A stretch of 64,000 nucleotides of DNA from Thermaerobacter marianensis (GTDB lineage: Bacteria; Bacillota; Sulfobacillia; DVGY01), in contig DYGY01000002.1 in NCBI GenBank assembly GCA_020724425.1, forward strand, positions 102,662 through 166,661. Direction: 5' to 3'. Within the stretch, counting starts at the first letter, position 1; every line of letters begins with the position of its first letter. Positions 8,422 through 17,384 of the stretch are shown here, in pieces. A model generated the notes under the pieces. The model worked only from the letters and a program-made list of their open reading frames with translations. It ran no database searches and was not told the DNA's origin. The translations under genes were made by a program, and so were the position numbers.

Positions 8422-9473
8422 CGGTCAGCCTCCTTCCACAGAGCCAGACCAATAGCGGTAAGGTAGTCACTAGACACCATATCCCTATGTCTCTTCCCCT
8501 TAGCAAACCTGACATTAGATCCCCACTTGAACTGTGGTACCAAAATACCATAGTCAAGACTCAATCTCTGCACCAATTGCCTATCTAAATACTCCCTTAA
8601 CTCCTCATGAATACCCTTCAACAAGGAACCTCCACCAACCAGATAAACATTGGGAGTCCTATATTCCCTGTTCTTTAAAAGGAAAAACTCTAAAGACTTA
8701 CCAATCTCAAAAAAGAGATCCTCTAAAGCCTCTAGCAAAACACTCCTTACCTTACCATCCTCACTAAGCCCTTTATAGCACTTCAAAGACTCAGCCTCTT
8801 CCAAATCATATCCCTGCCCAGCCAGATGCCTTGTTAAATCCATACCCCCGGTACTAATACCCCTGGTCATAACCGGAACATCTTTAGCAAAGATACTAAC
8901 CCTTGAACTATTTAAGCCAAGATCAATGACAGTATGAGCCTGCCCAATCCCACTATCAAGATACCCAAGGAAATCAAGAGCCCTAAAAGCAGCCAGACTA
9001 TCAACATCCACAGTCTTAACCCTAAGACCACCAAGCCTTGTAATCCTTAAAAGCTCAACCACATCACTCTTCTTAGCCGCTATTAGCAATACCTGCATAC
9101 CTTCAGACTCACCAAGAATAGGTTCATCTACAACATGATAATCAAGAATGGCCTCATCCCTAGGAATTGGCACATACTTATCCCACTCCCACTTAAGAAC
9201 ACTCTCAATCTCACTCTTTTTCATCTTAGGAAAACTAGCCAAACGCATAATTACACTCTGACTATTTAAAGAAACAGCTAGATGTCCCCTCTTCCTAGCC
9301 CTTTTCCTCAGCTCTCTTCCCATCATCTTTAACCTTTTATCCTCATTAACATCCTCAGAAGGAACAGGGAAATTGCCATAATCTAGAACAACAAGGCCAT
9401 TCCTAATTGTCTTTAACCTTACAGTCCTAAGAGTACTGCTACCAAGATCTACACCAATACCTACCCTAGCCAT
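8418..9473 (-). CDS. pilM: Type IV pilus assembly protein PilM (actin-like ATPase)
   Basis: Cytoplasmic FtsA/actin-fold protein that docks on PilN. Phosphate-1 motif VGIGVDLGSSTLRTV is at the N-terminus, a second nucleotide motif VIDLGLNSS is near 200, and VYLVGGGSLLKGI is near 290. The ORF track opens 20 codons upstream. The ATG at 9473 has GAGGGGAG at proper distance and puts the start right at MARVGIGVDLG, leaving a 17-base gap to the preceding gene. Length is then 351, the normal PilM size. Confidence 0.93.
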   Translation of the reverse strand: MARVGIGVDLGSSTLRTVRLKTIRNGLVVLDYGNFPVPSEDVNEDKRLKMMGRELRKRARKRGHLAVSLNSQSVIMRLASFPKMKKSEIESVLKWEWDKYVPIPRDEAILDYHVVDEPILGESEGMQVLLIAAKKSDVVELLRITRLGGLRVKTVDVDSLAAFRALDFLGYLDSGIGQAHTVIDLGLNSSRVSIFAKDVPVMTRGISTGGMDLTRHLAGQGYDLEEAESLKCYKGLSEDGKVRSVLLEALEDLFFEIGKSLEFFLLKNREYRTPNVYLVGGGSLLKGIHEELREYLDRQLVQRLSLDYGILVPQFKWGSNVRFAKGKRHRDMVSSDYLTAIGLALWKEADR

Positions 9474-9489
9474 CGCCCATCTCCCCTCA

Positions 9490-10545
9490 TCAGTTCCCCT
9501 CAGACCAACTACCCCACGAGAAGCCTTCACCAACTAAATCACCAAAAACACCGATAGCCTCACCTGACCACTTACCAGCAGTCATATCTCCACCCCACTC
9601 CAAATGCTCAGCAGAAATAGAGCCATCAACCTTAGCATTACCCTCCCACTTCAACGTGTTATATGCTATCAAACTGGCTCCAACCTGATTCGCACCCTTA
9701 GCAGTCAAGTATATATCAGAAAGACTAATCAACAACAAATGTCCCTGATCATCCTTCATCTTAATATTATCAGTCACAGTAATTTTGCCAGAAACAACAA
9801 TGACTCCGGTACCCGTAAAAGTACCATGAATACTCAAATCACCCTCACGAATATACAACCTACCATTGAGATTCATCGGCCGATTATCACTTGGAGTCAA
9901 AACCCCGGATTCCAATACCACATGTGACTGGCTCTGATAATGCTCCAAACTAGGCCTGCTCCATGAGATCTGTGGAACCTTTCTAAGATAAGCAGTATTA
10001 CCCCACTTATCTGCCCCTGTATAATTGATACCAGTGTAATATATATCAATCACCGTGTTACCCGGAGTATCGATCTTGCTCTGACCACCTAATCGAATGT
10101 CCCCATTAACCCAAGAATCTCCCGCAAAAGTAATCTGCCTTTGAGTGGGTACAATCAAACCACCAACACCAATATTACCATGATAATCAAAACCAAATGC
10201 CATAGACCTAAAATCCATACTAACCCTTTCAGTAACTCCCCTGACAGTACCCTCAGAAACAAGAAGATACCTACCACTCCCCAAATCCTCAATACTCAAC
10301 CTATAGCTCCCATTACCAAGATCAAAAGACTCACTACCAGGCCTCCAGTTAGGATTCCTCTCAATCTCAGCCATAGCCACAGCCAAACCACCCTCAGCAA
10401 TAGCAAAAGCCTGAGCCGAACTCCTCTGCCTATCCACCCAGAAAAGATCATTCCCAGCGATAGCCACAAGACCAAAACCCAGAACAATAAACAAAGCTAT
10501 AGTCACAGTAACAGAAACAAACACCAATCCATTTTCATTCTTCAT
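9490..10545 (-). CDS. PilX-like minor pilin/pilus assembly protein
   Basis: 351-residue protein with a class III-like signal: MKNENGLVFVSVTVTIALFIVLG, then a helix continuing through QAFAIAEGGLAVAMAEIER, which matches the PilX N-terminal domain (AxxxAEaG motif near residue 50). The rest is extracellular and rich in beta-type repeats with many Gly, Ser and Asn. It begins 10 bases after a PilW-like prepilin and precedes pilM, where the minor pilin block usually sits. It may prime pilus assembly or display an adhesive tip; that role is inferred. Confidence 0.75.
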   Translation of the reverse strand: MKNENGLVFVSVTVTIALFIVLGFGLVAIAGNDLFWVDRQRSSAQAFAIAEGGLAVAMAEIERNPNWRPGSESFDLGNGSYRLSIEDLGSGRYLLVSEGTVRGVTERVSMDFRSMAFGFDYHGNIGVGGLIVPTQRQITFAGDSWVNGDIRLGGQSKIDTPGNTVIDIYYTGINYTGADKWGNTAYLRKVPQISWSRPSLEHYQSQSHVVLESGVLTPSDNRPMNLNGRLYIREGDLSIHGTFTGTGVIVVSGKITVTDNIKMKDDQGHLLLISLSDIYLTAKGANQVGASLIAYNTLKWEGNAKVDGSISAEHLEWGGDMTAGKWSGEAIGVFGDLVGEGFSWGSWSEGN

Positions 10546-10555
10546 AAAATACCAC

Positions 10556-10981
10556 CTAATTTCTCAAGGTAGCCTTACCAAACAACTCATACACCTTTCC
10601 ATCTATACCAATCCTCTTCAAAGAAGACTCAACCATCCCACCAGAACAACTAAAACTAACCTCATCCATATCCCTAACAGCAACCAGAATACCCTCACTA
10701 CTCTCCCTCACAAGCTGCCTACCAGCCACATAATACTCAATATTATCTACAATAAGAGTATCACCAGAACACACAACCCCACTAGCACTCCTCACATCCC
10801 TATTAATCCAATCCAAACCCAACTGCATATCCCTATAGGCACTAGCCTGAGACTCCCCACTCCTCCATGACTGAAAAGCAGCCAACTGAAAATCAGTAAC
10901 CAGCACAAGTACAAGCCCGAGAATAGCTAGAACAATCAAAACCTCAACCATACTAAAGCCCTTCTCATTCACCCTCATCAT
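10556..10981 (-). CDS. Prepilin-type minor pilin, PilW/GspJ-like
   Basis: The N-terminus NEKGFSMVEVLIVLAILGLV is a classic prepilin leader: cleavage after Gly, Phe at +1, Glu at +5 and one long helix. Residues near 45-60 read AYRDMQLGLDWINRDVRSA, resembling the PilW/GspJ helix end. 141 residues. Two ATG codons start the ORF. The gene is flanked by another prepilin (3 bases away) and the PilX-like gene. Substrate of PilD encoded just upstream. Confidence 0.82.
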   Translation of the reverse strand: MMRVNEKGFSMVEVLIVLAILGLVLVLVTDFQLAAFQSWRSGESQASAYRDMQLGLDWINRDVRSASGVVCSGDTLIVDNIEYYVAGRQLVRESSEGILVAVRDMDEVSFSCSGGMVESSLKRIGIDGKVYELFGKATLRN

Positions 10982-10983
10982 AC

Positions 10984-11340
10984 CTACTCCCGCACCTTAA
11001 TAATCGAAGTCAAAGAAAAGATCTCTTCCTCTTCCTTCACATAAACAGTTACTGACTTCAATCCCTTCTCACTATCCTCAGCCCAAACATCCACCCTTAA
11101 CCAAAGCCCAGGATACTCACTAACCCCCACCCAATCCTCACTAACAATCTCCCCATAACCACTAACCCTTAACTCCTCCAACTTCCCCTGAGCCGCATTA
11201 ATAGCCTGAAGAGTATCAGTACTAGAATCAATACTAATTAAACTCTGCCCAAACAAATTAATTGAAGGCACAAGCACCAAAACCAGAATAGTCAAACTCA
11301 CCAGAACCTCTACATAAGAAAAACCCTTCTCATTCCTCAC
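10984..11340 (-). CDS. Prepilin-type minor pilin, PilV/GspI-like
   Basis: Starts MRNEKGFSYVEVLVSLTILVLVL, a prepilin cleavage site with Glu at mature +5, followed by NAAQGKLEELRVSGY, the common PilV/GspI pattern (AxxxxExLR). Its size is 118 residues. GTG start just after pilD (6-base gap). It forms, with the next two genes, a minor-pilin set likely placed at the pilus tip. Confidence 0.82.
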   Translation of the reverse strand: MRNEKGFSYVEVLVSLTILVLVLVPSINLFGQSLISIDSSTDTLQAINAAQGKLEELRVSGYGEIVSEDWVGVSEYPGLWLRVDVWAEDSEKGLKSVTVYVKEEEEIFSLTSIIKVRE

Positions 11341-11346
11341 GGGAAC

Positions 11347-12093
11347 TCACCAGCCCCAATTAGACAAATACCACCTGATAATCTCATTACCCCACAAAAC
11401 AGCCACAATACCACCAACAGCCATAAAAGGCCCAAAAGCCATATAATCCTTCCTACCTCTAAGTTTCAACAATATTAGAGCTATTCCTGCAAAAGCCCCC
11501 AGGAACACAGCACCAAGAAATGCCACAATACTCAACTCAATCCCCAAAAAAAGACCAATAACAAAAGCTAACTTAATATCTCCCCCACCCATACCACCTC
11601 TGCTCACAACAGCAGTCAGCAAAAGAACTCCCCCATAAAACATAGCCCCAAAAACCGCCGCAGAAATAGTTATAGGCTGAAAAACAACAAGCCAAACAGC
11701 CCCCAACACAAAACCCACCAGATTCACCCTATTAGGGATAATCTGAAACTCAAGATCAATCAAAGCAGCCACCAACAAAACACTAACAAGAATATAATAG
11801 TACCCCACCAACTCCAAACTATAACCCCTCAAGTATACCAAAACAAAAAGAACCCCCGTAGACAACTCCACCAAGGGATACCTCACACTAACCTTCTCAC
11901 CACAACCCCTACATTTACCACCTAGAACCACCCAACTAACCACAGGAACCATCTCCAAACCCCCAAGATACCTCCCACAACCAGTACAATGTGACCTAGG
12001 CCTTACCACAGACTCCCCCCTGGGCACCCTATAGATGACCACATTAAGAAAACTACCAATAACTAACCCAAGGATAAATTGTAAAGCTAACAT
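11347..12093 (-). CDS. pilD: Prepilin peptidase / N-methyltransferase PilD
   Basis: Membrane-embedded aspartic protease that cleaves prepilin leaders and methylates the new N-terminus. N-terminal methylase domain with two CxxC pairs (CTGCGRYLGG and CRGCGEK, zinc type) and the RSHC segment. Catalytic Asp residues lie in ALIDLEFQIIPN and the GGGDIKLA motif. Seven to eight hydrophobic segments; 248 residues, normal. AGGTGAATAG precedes the ATG. It probably serves pilA and the three minor pilins; whether it also processes Flp is unknown. Confidence 0.95.
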   Translation of the reverse strand: MLALQFILGLVIGSFLNVVIYRVPRGESVVRPRSHCTGCGRYLGGLEMVPVVSWVVLGGKCRGCGEKVSVRYPLVELSTGVLFVLVYLRGYSLELVGYYYILVSVLLVAALIDLEFQIIPNRVNLVGFVLGAVWLVVFQPITISAAVFGAMFYGGVLLLTAVVSRGGMGGGDIKLAFVIGLFLGIELSIVAFLGAVFLGAFAGIALILLKLRGRKDYMAFGPFMAVGGIVAVLWGNEIIRWYLSNWGW

Positions 12094-12144
12094 CTATTCA
12101 CCTCCGCAGATATGGTGTAAAGGATGAATATGGATTATGAATAT

Positions 12145-12178
12145 GGAAAAGGGTGGTGGAAAACCACCACCCTAGAAA
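12145..12178 (-). terminator. Terminator after pilA
   Basis: Minus-strand hairpin GGGTGGTGG-TTTT-CCACCACCC followed by TTTTCC. It lies 16 bases beyond the pilA stop. With the promoter upstream of pilA it makes pilA a separately expressed short transcript, as expected for a major pilin, with partial readthrough possible into pilD. Confidence 0.85.
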
Positions 12179-12193
12179 AAACTAATTGTTTCT

Positions 12194-12535
12194 TTACTCT
12201 TGAATTTTTCCGTTTCGGTCAATTGTAAAAGTCATATCTACACCATTACTTTGTGGCCAGTTGCGGACATAATTTGGCATAAGCTTATCCTTATCTACAG
12301 TCGTAGGATCATCTACTACAGTTGGAAAGCCACCTGTATCAAAGTGATATCTATCCACTGCATTCTGAACCACAGCTCTACTACCATCATCAACTTTACC
12401 CTGTGAATCAGCTCTTACATCAGTAAAACTACCCATAGCCATTGTAGCCAATATGGCAATGATAGCTACAACAATTAGTAACTCAATAAGTGTAAAACCT
12501 TTCTCCGCCCTTAGCATTTTCTTAATTTTTAGCAT
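12194..12535 (-). CDS. pilA: Major type IV pilin / GspG-like prepilin
   Basis: MLKIKKMLRAEKGFTLIELLIVVAI: leader with cleavage between Gly and Phe, Glu at +5, then a 20-residue helix. The C-terminal domain is short (about 75 residues), contains YHFDTGGFPT and lacks the disulfide-bonded D-region of proteobacterial pilins, so it resembles GspG-like pseudopilins. The ORF track starts at TTG (12541); the ATG at 12535 is better spaced from AAGGGGGAC. Flanked by its own promoter and terminator. This plus GFTLIELL suggests it is the major subunit. Confidence 0.92.
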   Translation of the reverse strand: MLKIKKMLRAEKGFTLIELLIVVAIIAILATMAMGSFTDVRADSQGKVDDGSRAVVQNAVDRYHFDTGGFPTVVDDPTTVDKDKLMPNYVRNWPQSNGVDMTFTIDRNGKIQE

Positions 12536-12589
12536 ACCCAAAGTCCCCCTTTTGTTTTTCTTTGTTGCCAGACCTTTTTCTTCCTATTT

Positions 12590-12619
12590 AGTTTATCTAA
12601 CTTTTGGCTGTATTGTCAA
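12590..12619 (-). promoter_or_regulatory. Sigma-A type promoter for pilA
   Basis: On the minus strand a perfect TTGACA (plus 12614-12619) is followed after 18 bases by TAAACT (plus 12590-12595). The expected start lies about 45 bases upstream of the pilA ATG. The pilC stop is just before it, so it gives pilA independent expression. Confidence 0.65.
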
Positions 12620-12633
12620 CCTTTTTCTTGTAT

Positions 12634-13845
12634 TTAGAAGGCCATATACGATTCAAACATTGGTATATATATTGCTAGGAGTATGATAGCTACTATAAAG
12701 CCTAGGACAGCTAACATAATGGGTTCTATCATCACTGTTAGTTTGTCTGTTGTGTTCTTTATATCTTGGGTATAGAAGTCGGCTCCTTTATTAAGCATTA
12801 TACCTAATGAACCTGATTCTTCACCAATGGCTATCATCTCTACTAGCATGGGTGACACTACTCCGGATTTCCGGAGGGGTGCAGAGAGGCTGCGGCCTCT
12901 TTGTACCTCTTGTTCCGCTTCAGCTATTGCTTCTTCAAATATGGGATGGTCAACTATATCCTTGACTACCCCTAGTGCTTGAAGGAGTGGTATACCACTC
13001 TCTACTAGGGTAGAGAGTGTTCTGGCAAAGCGTTCCTGGGACCGAATAGAAAGCAGGAGACCTACGATGGGTAGTCTCATGGCAATCAGGGTTAGACTTC
13101 TACGGCCTGATGGTGTTTGTTTGTATCTTTGAAAAGCAAAATAGAGTAGGCCTAGGAGTACAAGAAGAAGATACCAGTATGTTAAGACTATATGACTGGT
13201 GGTCATTAGTATCCTTGTTAGGAGAGGTAAATCTATACCCATATCATCGAATAGGGTGGCATAGGTAGGTAGAATAAAGACTACCATAAAGAGAACAACA
13301 GCAATAGAGATGGTTAAGATTACTTTAGGGTAGACTAGAGCTGTTTTGACCTTGTTCTCTACTTCTTCTTCTCTTTCAAAATGATCTGCTAGTCTTTCTA
13401 GAGACTCATCAAGAAAACCGCCAACTTCTCCGGCTGCAGTCATACTGACCATGATTGTGGGCAGTCTGTTACCCTGTTTGCGAAAGGCACCTGCGAGGGT
13501 ATCACCATTATTTAGAGACTTAATTACATCCTCTAGGACTTCTTGTAAGGGTTTGCTTCTTGTTTGATCATAGATTATCTCTAAGGAGGACATGATGGGA
13601 ACACCTGCTGCCAACATGGTGCTTAAAAGACGACAAAAAGAAGCTAGCTCTTTACGGGGAACCTTCTTTTTGCCGATAACCATTCCTTTAAGCATGTCAA
13701 AGACATCCTCAACCTGACGAAGCTCAAGCAGATAGAGATTCTCTTCCCTTATTCTCTCTCTAGCTGAGGATAGATCAGCTGCTTCTACTATCCCTTGGTG
13801 AAGATTGCCTTGTCTGTCTCTTGCTTTATAGCTAAACTCTGGCAT
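12634..13845 (-). CDS. pilC: Type IV pilus platform protein PilC (GspF family)
   Basis: Polytopic inner-membrane platform for pilin polymerisation. 403 residues with two tandem T2SF domains (each with a TAAGEVGG / AIGEESGS type motif: MTAAGEVGGFLDESLERLA and IAIGEESGSLGIML). Three hydrophobic segments, and N-terminal MPEFSYKARDRQGN, the usual opening. AAGGAGATGACCTA precedes the ATG. It follows pilT by 12 bases. Base composition differs from the genes downstream (see findings). Confidence 0.96.
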   Translation of the reverse strand: MPEFSYKARDRQGNLHQGIVEAADLSSARERIREENLYLLELRQVEDVFDMLKGMVIGKKKVPRKELASFCRLLSTMLAAGVPIMSSLEIIYDQTRSKPLQEVLEDVIKSLNNGDTLAGAFRKQGNRLPTIMVSMTAAGEVGGFLDESLERLADHFEREEEVENKVKTALVYPKVILTISIAVVLFMVVFILPTYATLFDDMGIDLPLLTRILMTTSHIVLTYWYLLLVLLGLLYFAFQRYKQTPSGRRSLTLIAMRLPIVGLLLSIRSQERFARTLSTLVESGIPLLQALGVVKDIVDHPIFEEAIAEAEQEVQRGRSLSAPLRKSGVVSPMLVEMIAIGEESGSLGIMLNKGADFYTQDIKNTTDKLTVMIEPIMLAVLGFIVAIILLAIYIPMFESYMAF

Positions 13846-13857
13846 TAGGTCATCTCC

Positions 13858-14898
13858 TTACACAATGAAACCAGAATCATCGGTGTTTTTACCCTCAGGA
13901 TCAGCTATTAGTCCCTTGTCATAGAGATCGCGTAGTGATGCTTCCATGGTTACCATCCCATACCTTGCTCCTGTCTGTAGGGAGGATTGCAACTGATGAG
14001 TTTTTCCTTCTCTAATCAAGTTACTCACTGCAGAGTTGGCTACAAGAATCTCAAAGGCAGCTACTCTGCCTTTACCGTTTCTTCTAGGCAGAAGCTTTTG
14101 AGCAATGACACCCTTTAAGCTAGCAGCGAGTTGAACCCTAATCTGTTGTTGTTGATGGGGTGGAAACACATCAACAATACGATCTACAGTCTGAACCGCA
14201 CTACTAGTATGTAAAGTAGCGAGGACTAGATGGCCTGTCTCTGCTGCTGTCAAAGCAACAGAGATTGTTTCTAAATCTCTCATTTCGCCAACAAGGATAA
14301 CATCTGGGTCCTGTCTTAAAGCAGCCCTTAAGGCATTGGCAAAACTAGTTGTGTTCTCCCCTATCTCCCTCTGGTTAATAACCGATCTCTTATGATTATG
14401 AATATACTCTATGGGATCTTCAATGGTCAAAATATGTTTTTTGTATTTCTCATTCAAATAGTCTATCATGGCAGCTAGAGTAGTTGATTTACCAGAACCG
14501 GTAGGTCCGGTAACCAAGACAAGCCCTCTTTCATGTTCGGCTAAACTCTTTAGAACAGAAGGCAAGTTTAGCTCATCAATAGTTGGAACATCAGCAGAGA
14601 TAAGGCGTAAAGCTAGAGCTATTCCTAGTCTGTCCTGATAGCAGTTAACACGAAAACGAGTCAGTTCTGGGATACTGTAGGCAAAATCTAGCTCACCAAG
14701 TTGTCTAAATTGCTGCTGTTGTTCTGGAGTGGCAATGGTCTTAAATATCTCTTCAGTATCCTCTGGTGAGAGTATCTCTTCTTGCATGGGTAATAGCTCA
14801 CCATTAACCCTTAAGACTGGTGAAAGACCAACCGCTAGATGAATATCAGAAGCCTTCTTTGTCCATGCCTCTTTAGCAATTGCCAAGAAATCTACCAC
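13858..14898 (-). CDS. pilT: Twitching motility retraction ATPase PilT
   Basis: Hexameric ATPase that powers pilus retraction. Walker A GPTGSGKSTTLAAM, Asp-box region with EDPIEYIH, Walker B LVGEMRDLETI, and the His box TGHLVLATLHTSSA. C-terminal residues carry the GRVAAFEIL segment. 346 residues. GTG start with AGGGGGGATTCCTA. Presence of PilT beside PilB implies dynamic pili able to retract. Lies 12 bases after pilB. Confidence 0.95.
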   Translation of the reverse strand: MVDFLAIAKEAWTKKASDIHLAVGLSPVLRVNGELLPMQEEILSPEDTEEIFKTIATPEQQQQFRQLGELDFAYSIPELTRFRVNCYQDRLGIALALRLISADVPTIDELNLPSVLKSLAEHERGLVLVTGPTGSGKSTTLAAMIDYLNEKYKKHILTIEDPIEYIHNHKRSVINQREIGENTTSFANALRAALRQDPDVILVGEMRDLETISVALTAAETGHLVLATLHTSSAVQTVDRIVDVFPPHQQQQIRVQLAASLKGVIAQKLLPRRNGKGRVAAFEILVANSAVSNLIREGKTHQLQSSLQTGARYGMVTMEASLRDLYDKGLIADPEGKNTDDSGFIV

Positions 14899-14910
14899 TA
14901 GGAATCCCCC

Positions 14911-16596
14911 CTAAGAGTCCTCTCCGTATGCAACCCTGAGTACTTCTTCCAAAGATGTTTGGCCTTGTAGGGCTTTATCAACGCCATCAGCAGCTAGAGT
15001 ACGCATCCCCTCTTTAACGGCCTGTTCAAAGATTATGTTTGTTGGCGCGTTATTTACCACAAGCTTACGTATCTCCTGACTGACCTCTAGAAGCTCAAAA
15101 AGAGCCAACCTCCCCTTATAGCCCGTATGGTTACAATTAGGGCAACCTGAAGGCTCATAAACAGTTACAGCTCCTTTGGGAATGGGCAAGAGAATTCTTT
15201 CAGGAGCATCTGCTGCTAGTTCTCTTGAAACCTTACAGCGACACAGTTTTCTAGCCAACCGCTGACTCAAAATACCAGTAACAGCAGAAGCAACTAGATA
15301 TGCTTCAATGTCCATATCAACAAGACGGGTTAAAGCACCAGCACTGTTATTTGTATGAATAGTGCTAAAAACTAGGTGGCCTGTCAAGGCTGAACGGATA
15401 GAGATCTCAGCAGTCTCAGAATCACGAATCTCACCAACCATGATAATGTTGGGGTCCTGACGGAGAATACTGCGTAACCCGGTAGCAAAGGTAAGGCCGG
15501 CTTTGGGGTTAATCTGAACCTGATTAACCCCGGTAATCTCATACTCAACAGGATCCTCTACAGTGACAATATTAACCTCATCATTGTTCAGATAATGGAG
15601 AGTAGCTGTTAGAGTGGTTGTCTTTCCACTTCCAGTTGGGCCAGTAACTAGAATCATACCATAGGGTCTTTTCAATAGACGATAGTATTTCTTTAAGACA
15701 TCACTAACAAGACCAATATGATCTAGGGAAGTAATGACACTATCTTTGTTTAATAACCTCATCACTATCTTCTCACCATAGACAGTTGGCAAAGTGGAAA
15801 CACGAATATCTATATCTTTGTTTCTTTCTTCAATCCTGATACGACCATCCTGAGGAATTCTTCTTTCGGAAATATCCATCTGCGCCATAATCTTAATACG
15901 AGAAACAACGGCTGCTAGAGCATCTTTGCTGACAGTAGTTATCTCTCGGAGAACCCCATCAACACGAAACCTAATCCGCACACGCTCCTCTAAAGGCTCA
16001 ACATGAATATCACTAGCCCCTTCAGCAACAGCCTCTTCAAACATACTGTTAACAAAACGAACAACAGGAGCATCATCAGTCCTAGTAGTTAGAGAGAAAC
16101 GAGCATCCCTTAAGGCAGACTGAGGTGATTCTACAGAAGTACTTAACTCATCAGGAGTTGGATCATGCTTTCGATAGGCCTTATCTAAAGCCCTATCCAA
16201 AACAGACATACTGACAATAACGGCTTCAACCTTTTTTGAGGTAGCAAAAGCAACCTCATCCAAAGCAAAGACATTTAAGGGATCATCAGTAGCTACCTGT
16301 AGCCTACCAGCACTTTCAGACACAGGCAATACCCTATGCCTTCTAGCAAGATCTTCACTAACCGTATGGGCAACCGCAGCATCAACTCTTAACTTGCCTG
16401 CCGGAACATAGGCCATATCAAACTGTAGAGCTAACACCCTAGCCAAGTCTTCCTCAGTTACAAAACCAGAACGAACCAAGACCTCTCCCAAACGGGTCCC
16501 GGGATGTTTCTTGAGTTCAGTTAGAGCAACACTTAACTGATCTTTAGTAATCAGGCCATGATCAATCAATATTTCGCCCAAGGGTTTACGGATCAT
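14911..16596 (-). CDS. pilB: Pilus extension ATPase PilB (GspE family)
   Basis: Drives pilin polymerisation. An N-terminal GSPII_E/MshEN domain (about 1-150, LGEILIDHGLITKDQL) precedes the motor: Walker A GPTGSGKTTTL, EDPVEYEITGVNQVQIN, Walker B VGEIRDSETAEI, His box TGHLVFSTIHTNNS. Tetra-cysteine zinc site CRC...CPNCNHTGYKGR near the C-terminus separates PilB from PilT. 561 residues, normal. The ATG overlaps the aroE stop (ATGA), so translation is coupled to aroE. Confidence 0.96.
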   Translation of the reverse strand: MIRKPLGEILIDHGLITKDQLSVALTELKKHPGTRLGEVLVRSGFVTEEDLARVLALQFDMAYVPAGKLRVDAAVAHTVSEDLARRHRVLPVSESAGRLQVATDDPLNVFALDEVAFATSKKVEAVIVSMSVLDRALDKAYRKHDPTPDELSTSVESPQSALRDARFSLTTRTDDAPVVRFVNSMFEEAVAEGASDIHVEPLEERVRIRFRVDGVLREITTVSKDALAAVVSRIKIMAQMDISERRIPQDGRIRIEERNKDIDIRVSTLPTVYGEKIVMRLLNKDSVITSLDHIGLVSDVLKKYYRLLKRPYGMILVTGPTGSGKTTTLTATLHYLNNDEVNIVTVEDPVEYEITGVNQVQINPKAGLTFATGLRSILRQDPNIIMVGEIRDSETAEISIRSALTGHLVFSTIHTNNSAGALTRLVDMDIEAYLVASAVTGILSQRLARKLCRCKVSRELAADAPERILLPIPKGAVTVYEPSGCPNCNHTGYKGRLALFELLEVSQEIRKLVVNNAPTNIIFEQAVKEGMRTLAADGVDKALQGQTSLEEVLRVAYGEDS

Positions 16597-17336
16597 ATAT
16601 CTCTCCCCAATACCTCATGAAATGTACTAACAGGTCCCAAAAAACCAAACCAGATCTCCCAGGCTAAAGCAGCCTGGTAAGCTAACATCCCTTTACCATC
16701 AACTGTCTTTCGATTAAGACTTTTAGCTCTAGATAAAAAACCGGTATCTGTATATCTTAAATCGATAACTATGGCAGATTCTTTTGTTTTAGCCAGATCT
16801 ACCGGCGGGTCAACCGGGGTTGCATTAATTAGTATATCTGCTGAAGATATAAGCTCTGTATCAGTATATGGATAAACCTTCAAACCAAAAGGAAGTTCTT
16901 TGTTCTCTCTATTTACGACAGAAACAGAAGATATACCTGCCTCAATCAATCCCCAGATTATTGCTTGGGAAGCCCCCCCGGCACCAAAGATAACTGCCTT
17001 TTTATTTGAAACATTAAAATCTAGAGATTTAATGAACCCTTGAGCATCAGTATTAAAGGCTAAAGCTCTACCGTCACTAAAAAGGATAGTGTTAGCAGCA
17101 CCAATAGCCTTGACCTCAGGGCTAACCTCATCAACAAGATCAAGAACAGTCTGCTTATGGGGTATGGTTATGTTTAAACCGACAAAATCCTCTATGAGCA
17201 GGGGCCAGGCCTGATAGATATCTCTAGTGGGTATAAGTTCATAGGAATGATTTAGCCCTAGTTCTGTAAAGCCGGCACTATGTAATTGTGGTGAAAGGCT
17301 ATGGGCAATAGGATAGCCCACAAGACCAAAACGCAT
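16593..17336 (-). CDS. aroE: Shikimate dehydrogenase
   Basis: NADPH-dependent reduction of 3-dehydroshikimate. Substrate-binding SLSPQLH motif (GYPIAHSLSPQLH), NITIPHK with the catalytic Lys, the NTDAQGF motif and the nucleotide-binding GAGGASQAI loop. The track starts at TTG 17354; the ATG at 17336 follows GGGGGGGATCTT and gives MRFGLVGYPIAHS, 247 residues. It leads the run into pilB while aroC-K-B sit at the far end of the pilus cluster. Confidence 0.95.
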   Translation of the reverse strand: MRFGLVGYPIAHSLSPQLHSAGFTELGLNHSYELIPTRDIYQAWPLLIEDFVGLNITIPHKQTVLDLVDEVSPEVKAIGAANTILFSDGRALAFNTDAQGFIKSLDFNVSNKKAVIFGAGGASQAIIWGLIEAGISSVSVVNRENKELPFGLKVYPYTDTELISSADILINATPVDPPVDLAKTKESAIVIDLRYTDTGFLSRAKSLNRKTVDGKGMLAYQAALAWEIWFGFLGPVSTFHEVLGRDI

Positions 17337-17354
17337 AAGATCCCCCCCAAACAA

Positions 17355-17379
17355 GGAAAGCGCCTCTCTTGAGGCGCTC
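17355..17379 (-). terminator. Hairpin terminator after rocD
   Basis: Minus strand GAGCGCCTC-AAGA-GAGGCGCTTTCC: eight to nine base pairs with a weak T-rich tail, 6-28 bases after the rocD stop and just before aroE. The tail is short, so partial readthrough into aroE is plausible. Confidence 0.7.
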
Positions 17380-17384
17380 CTATC

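Noticed and set aside
10141-10572. 143-codon plus ORF opposite the PilX-like gene
   Set aside because: Product of A+C-rich antisense strand (runs of Thr, Pro, Asn, Lys); the minus-strand prepilin reading has a clear leader and context.
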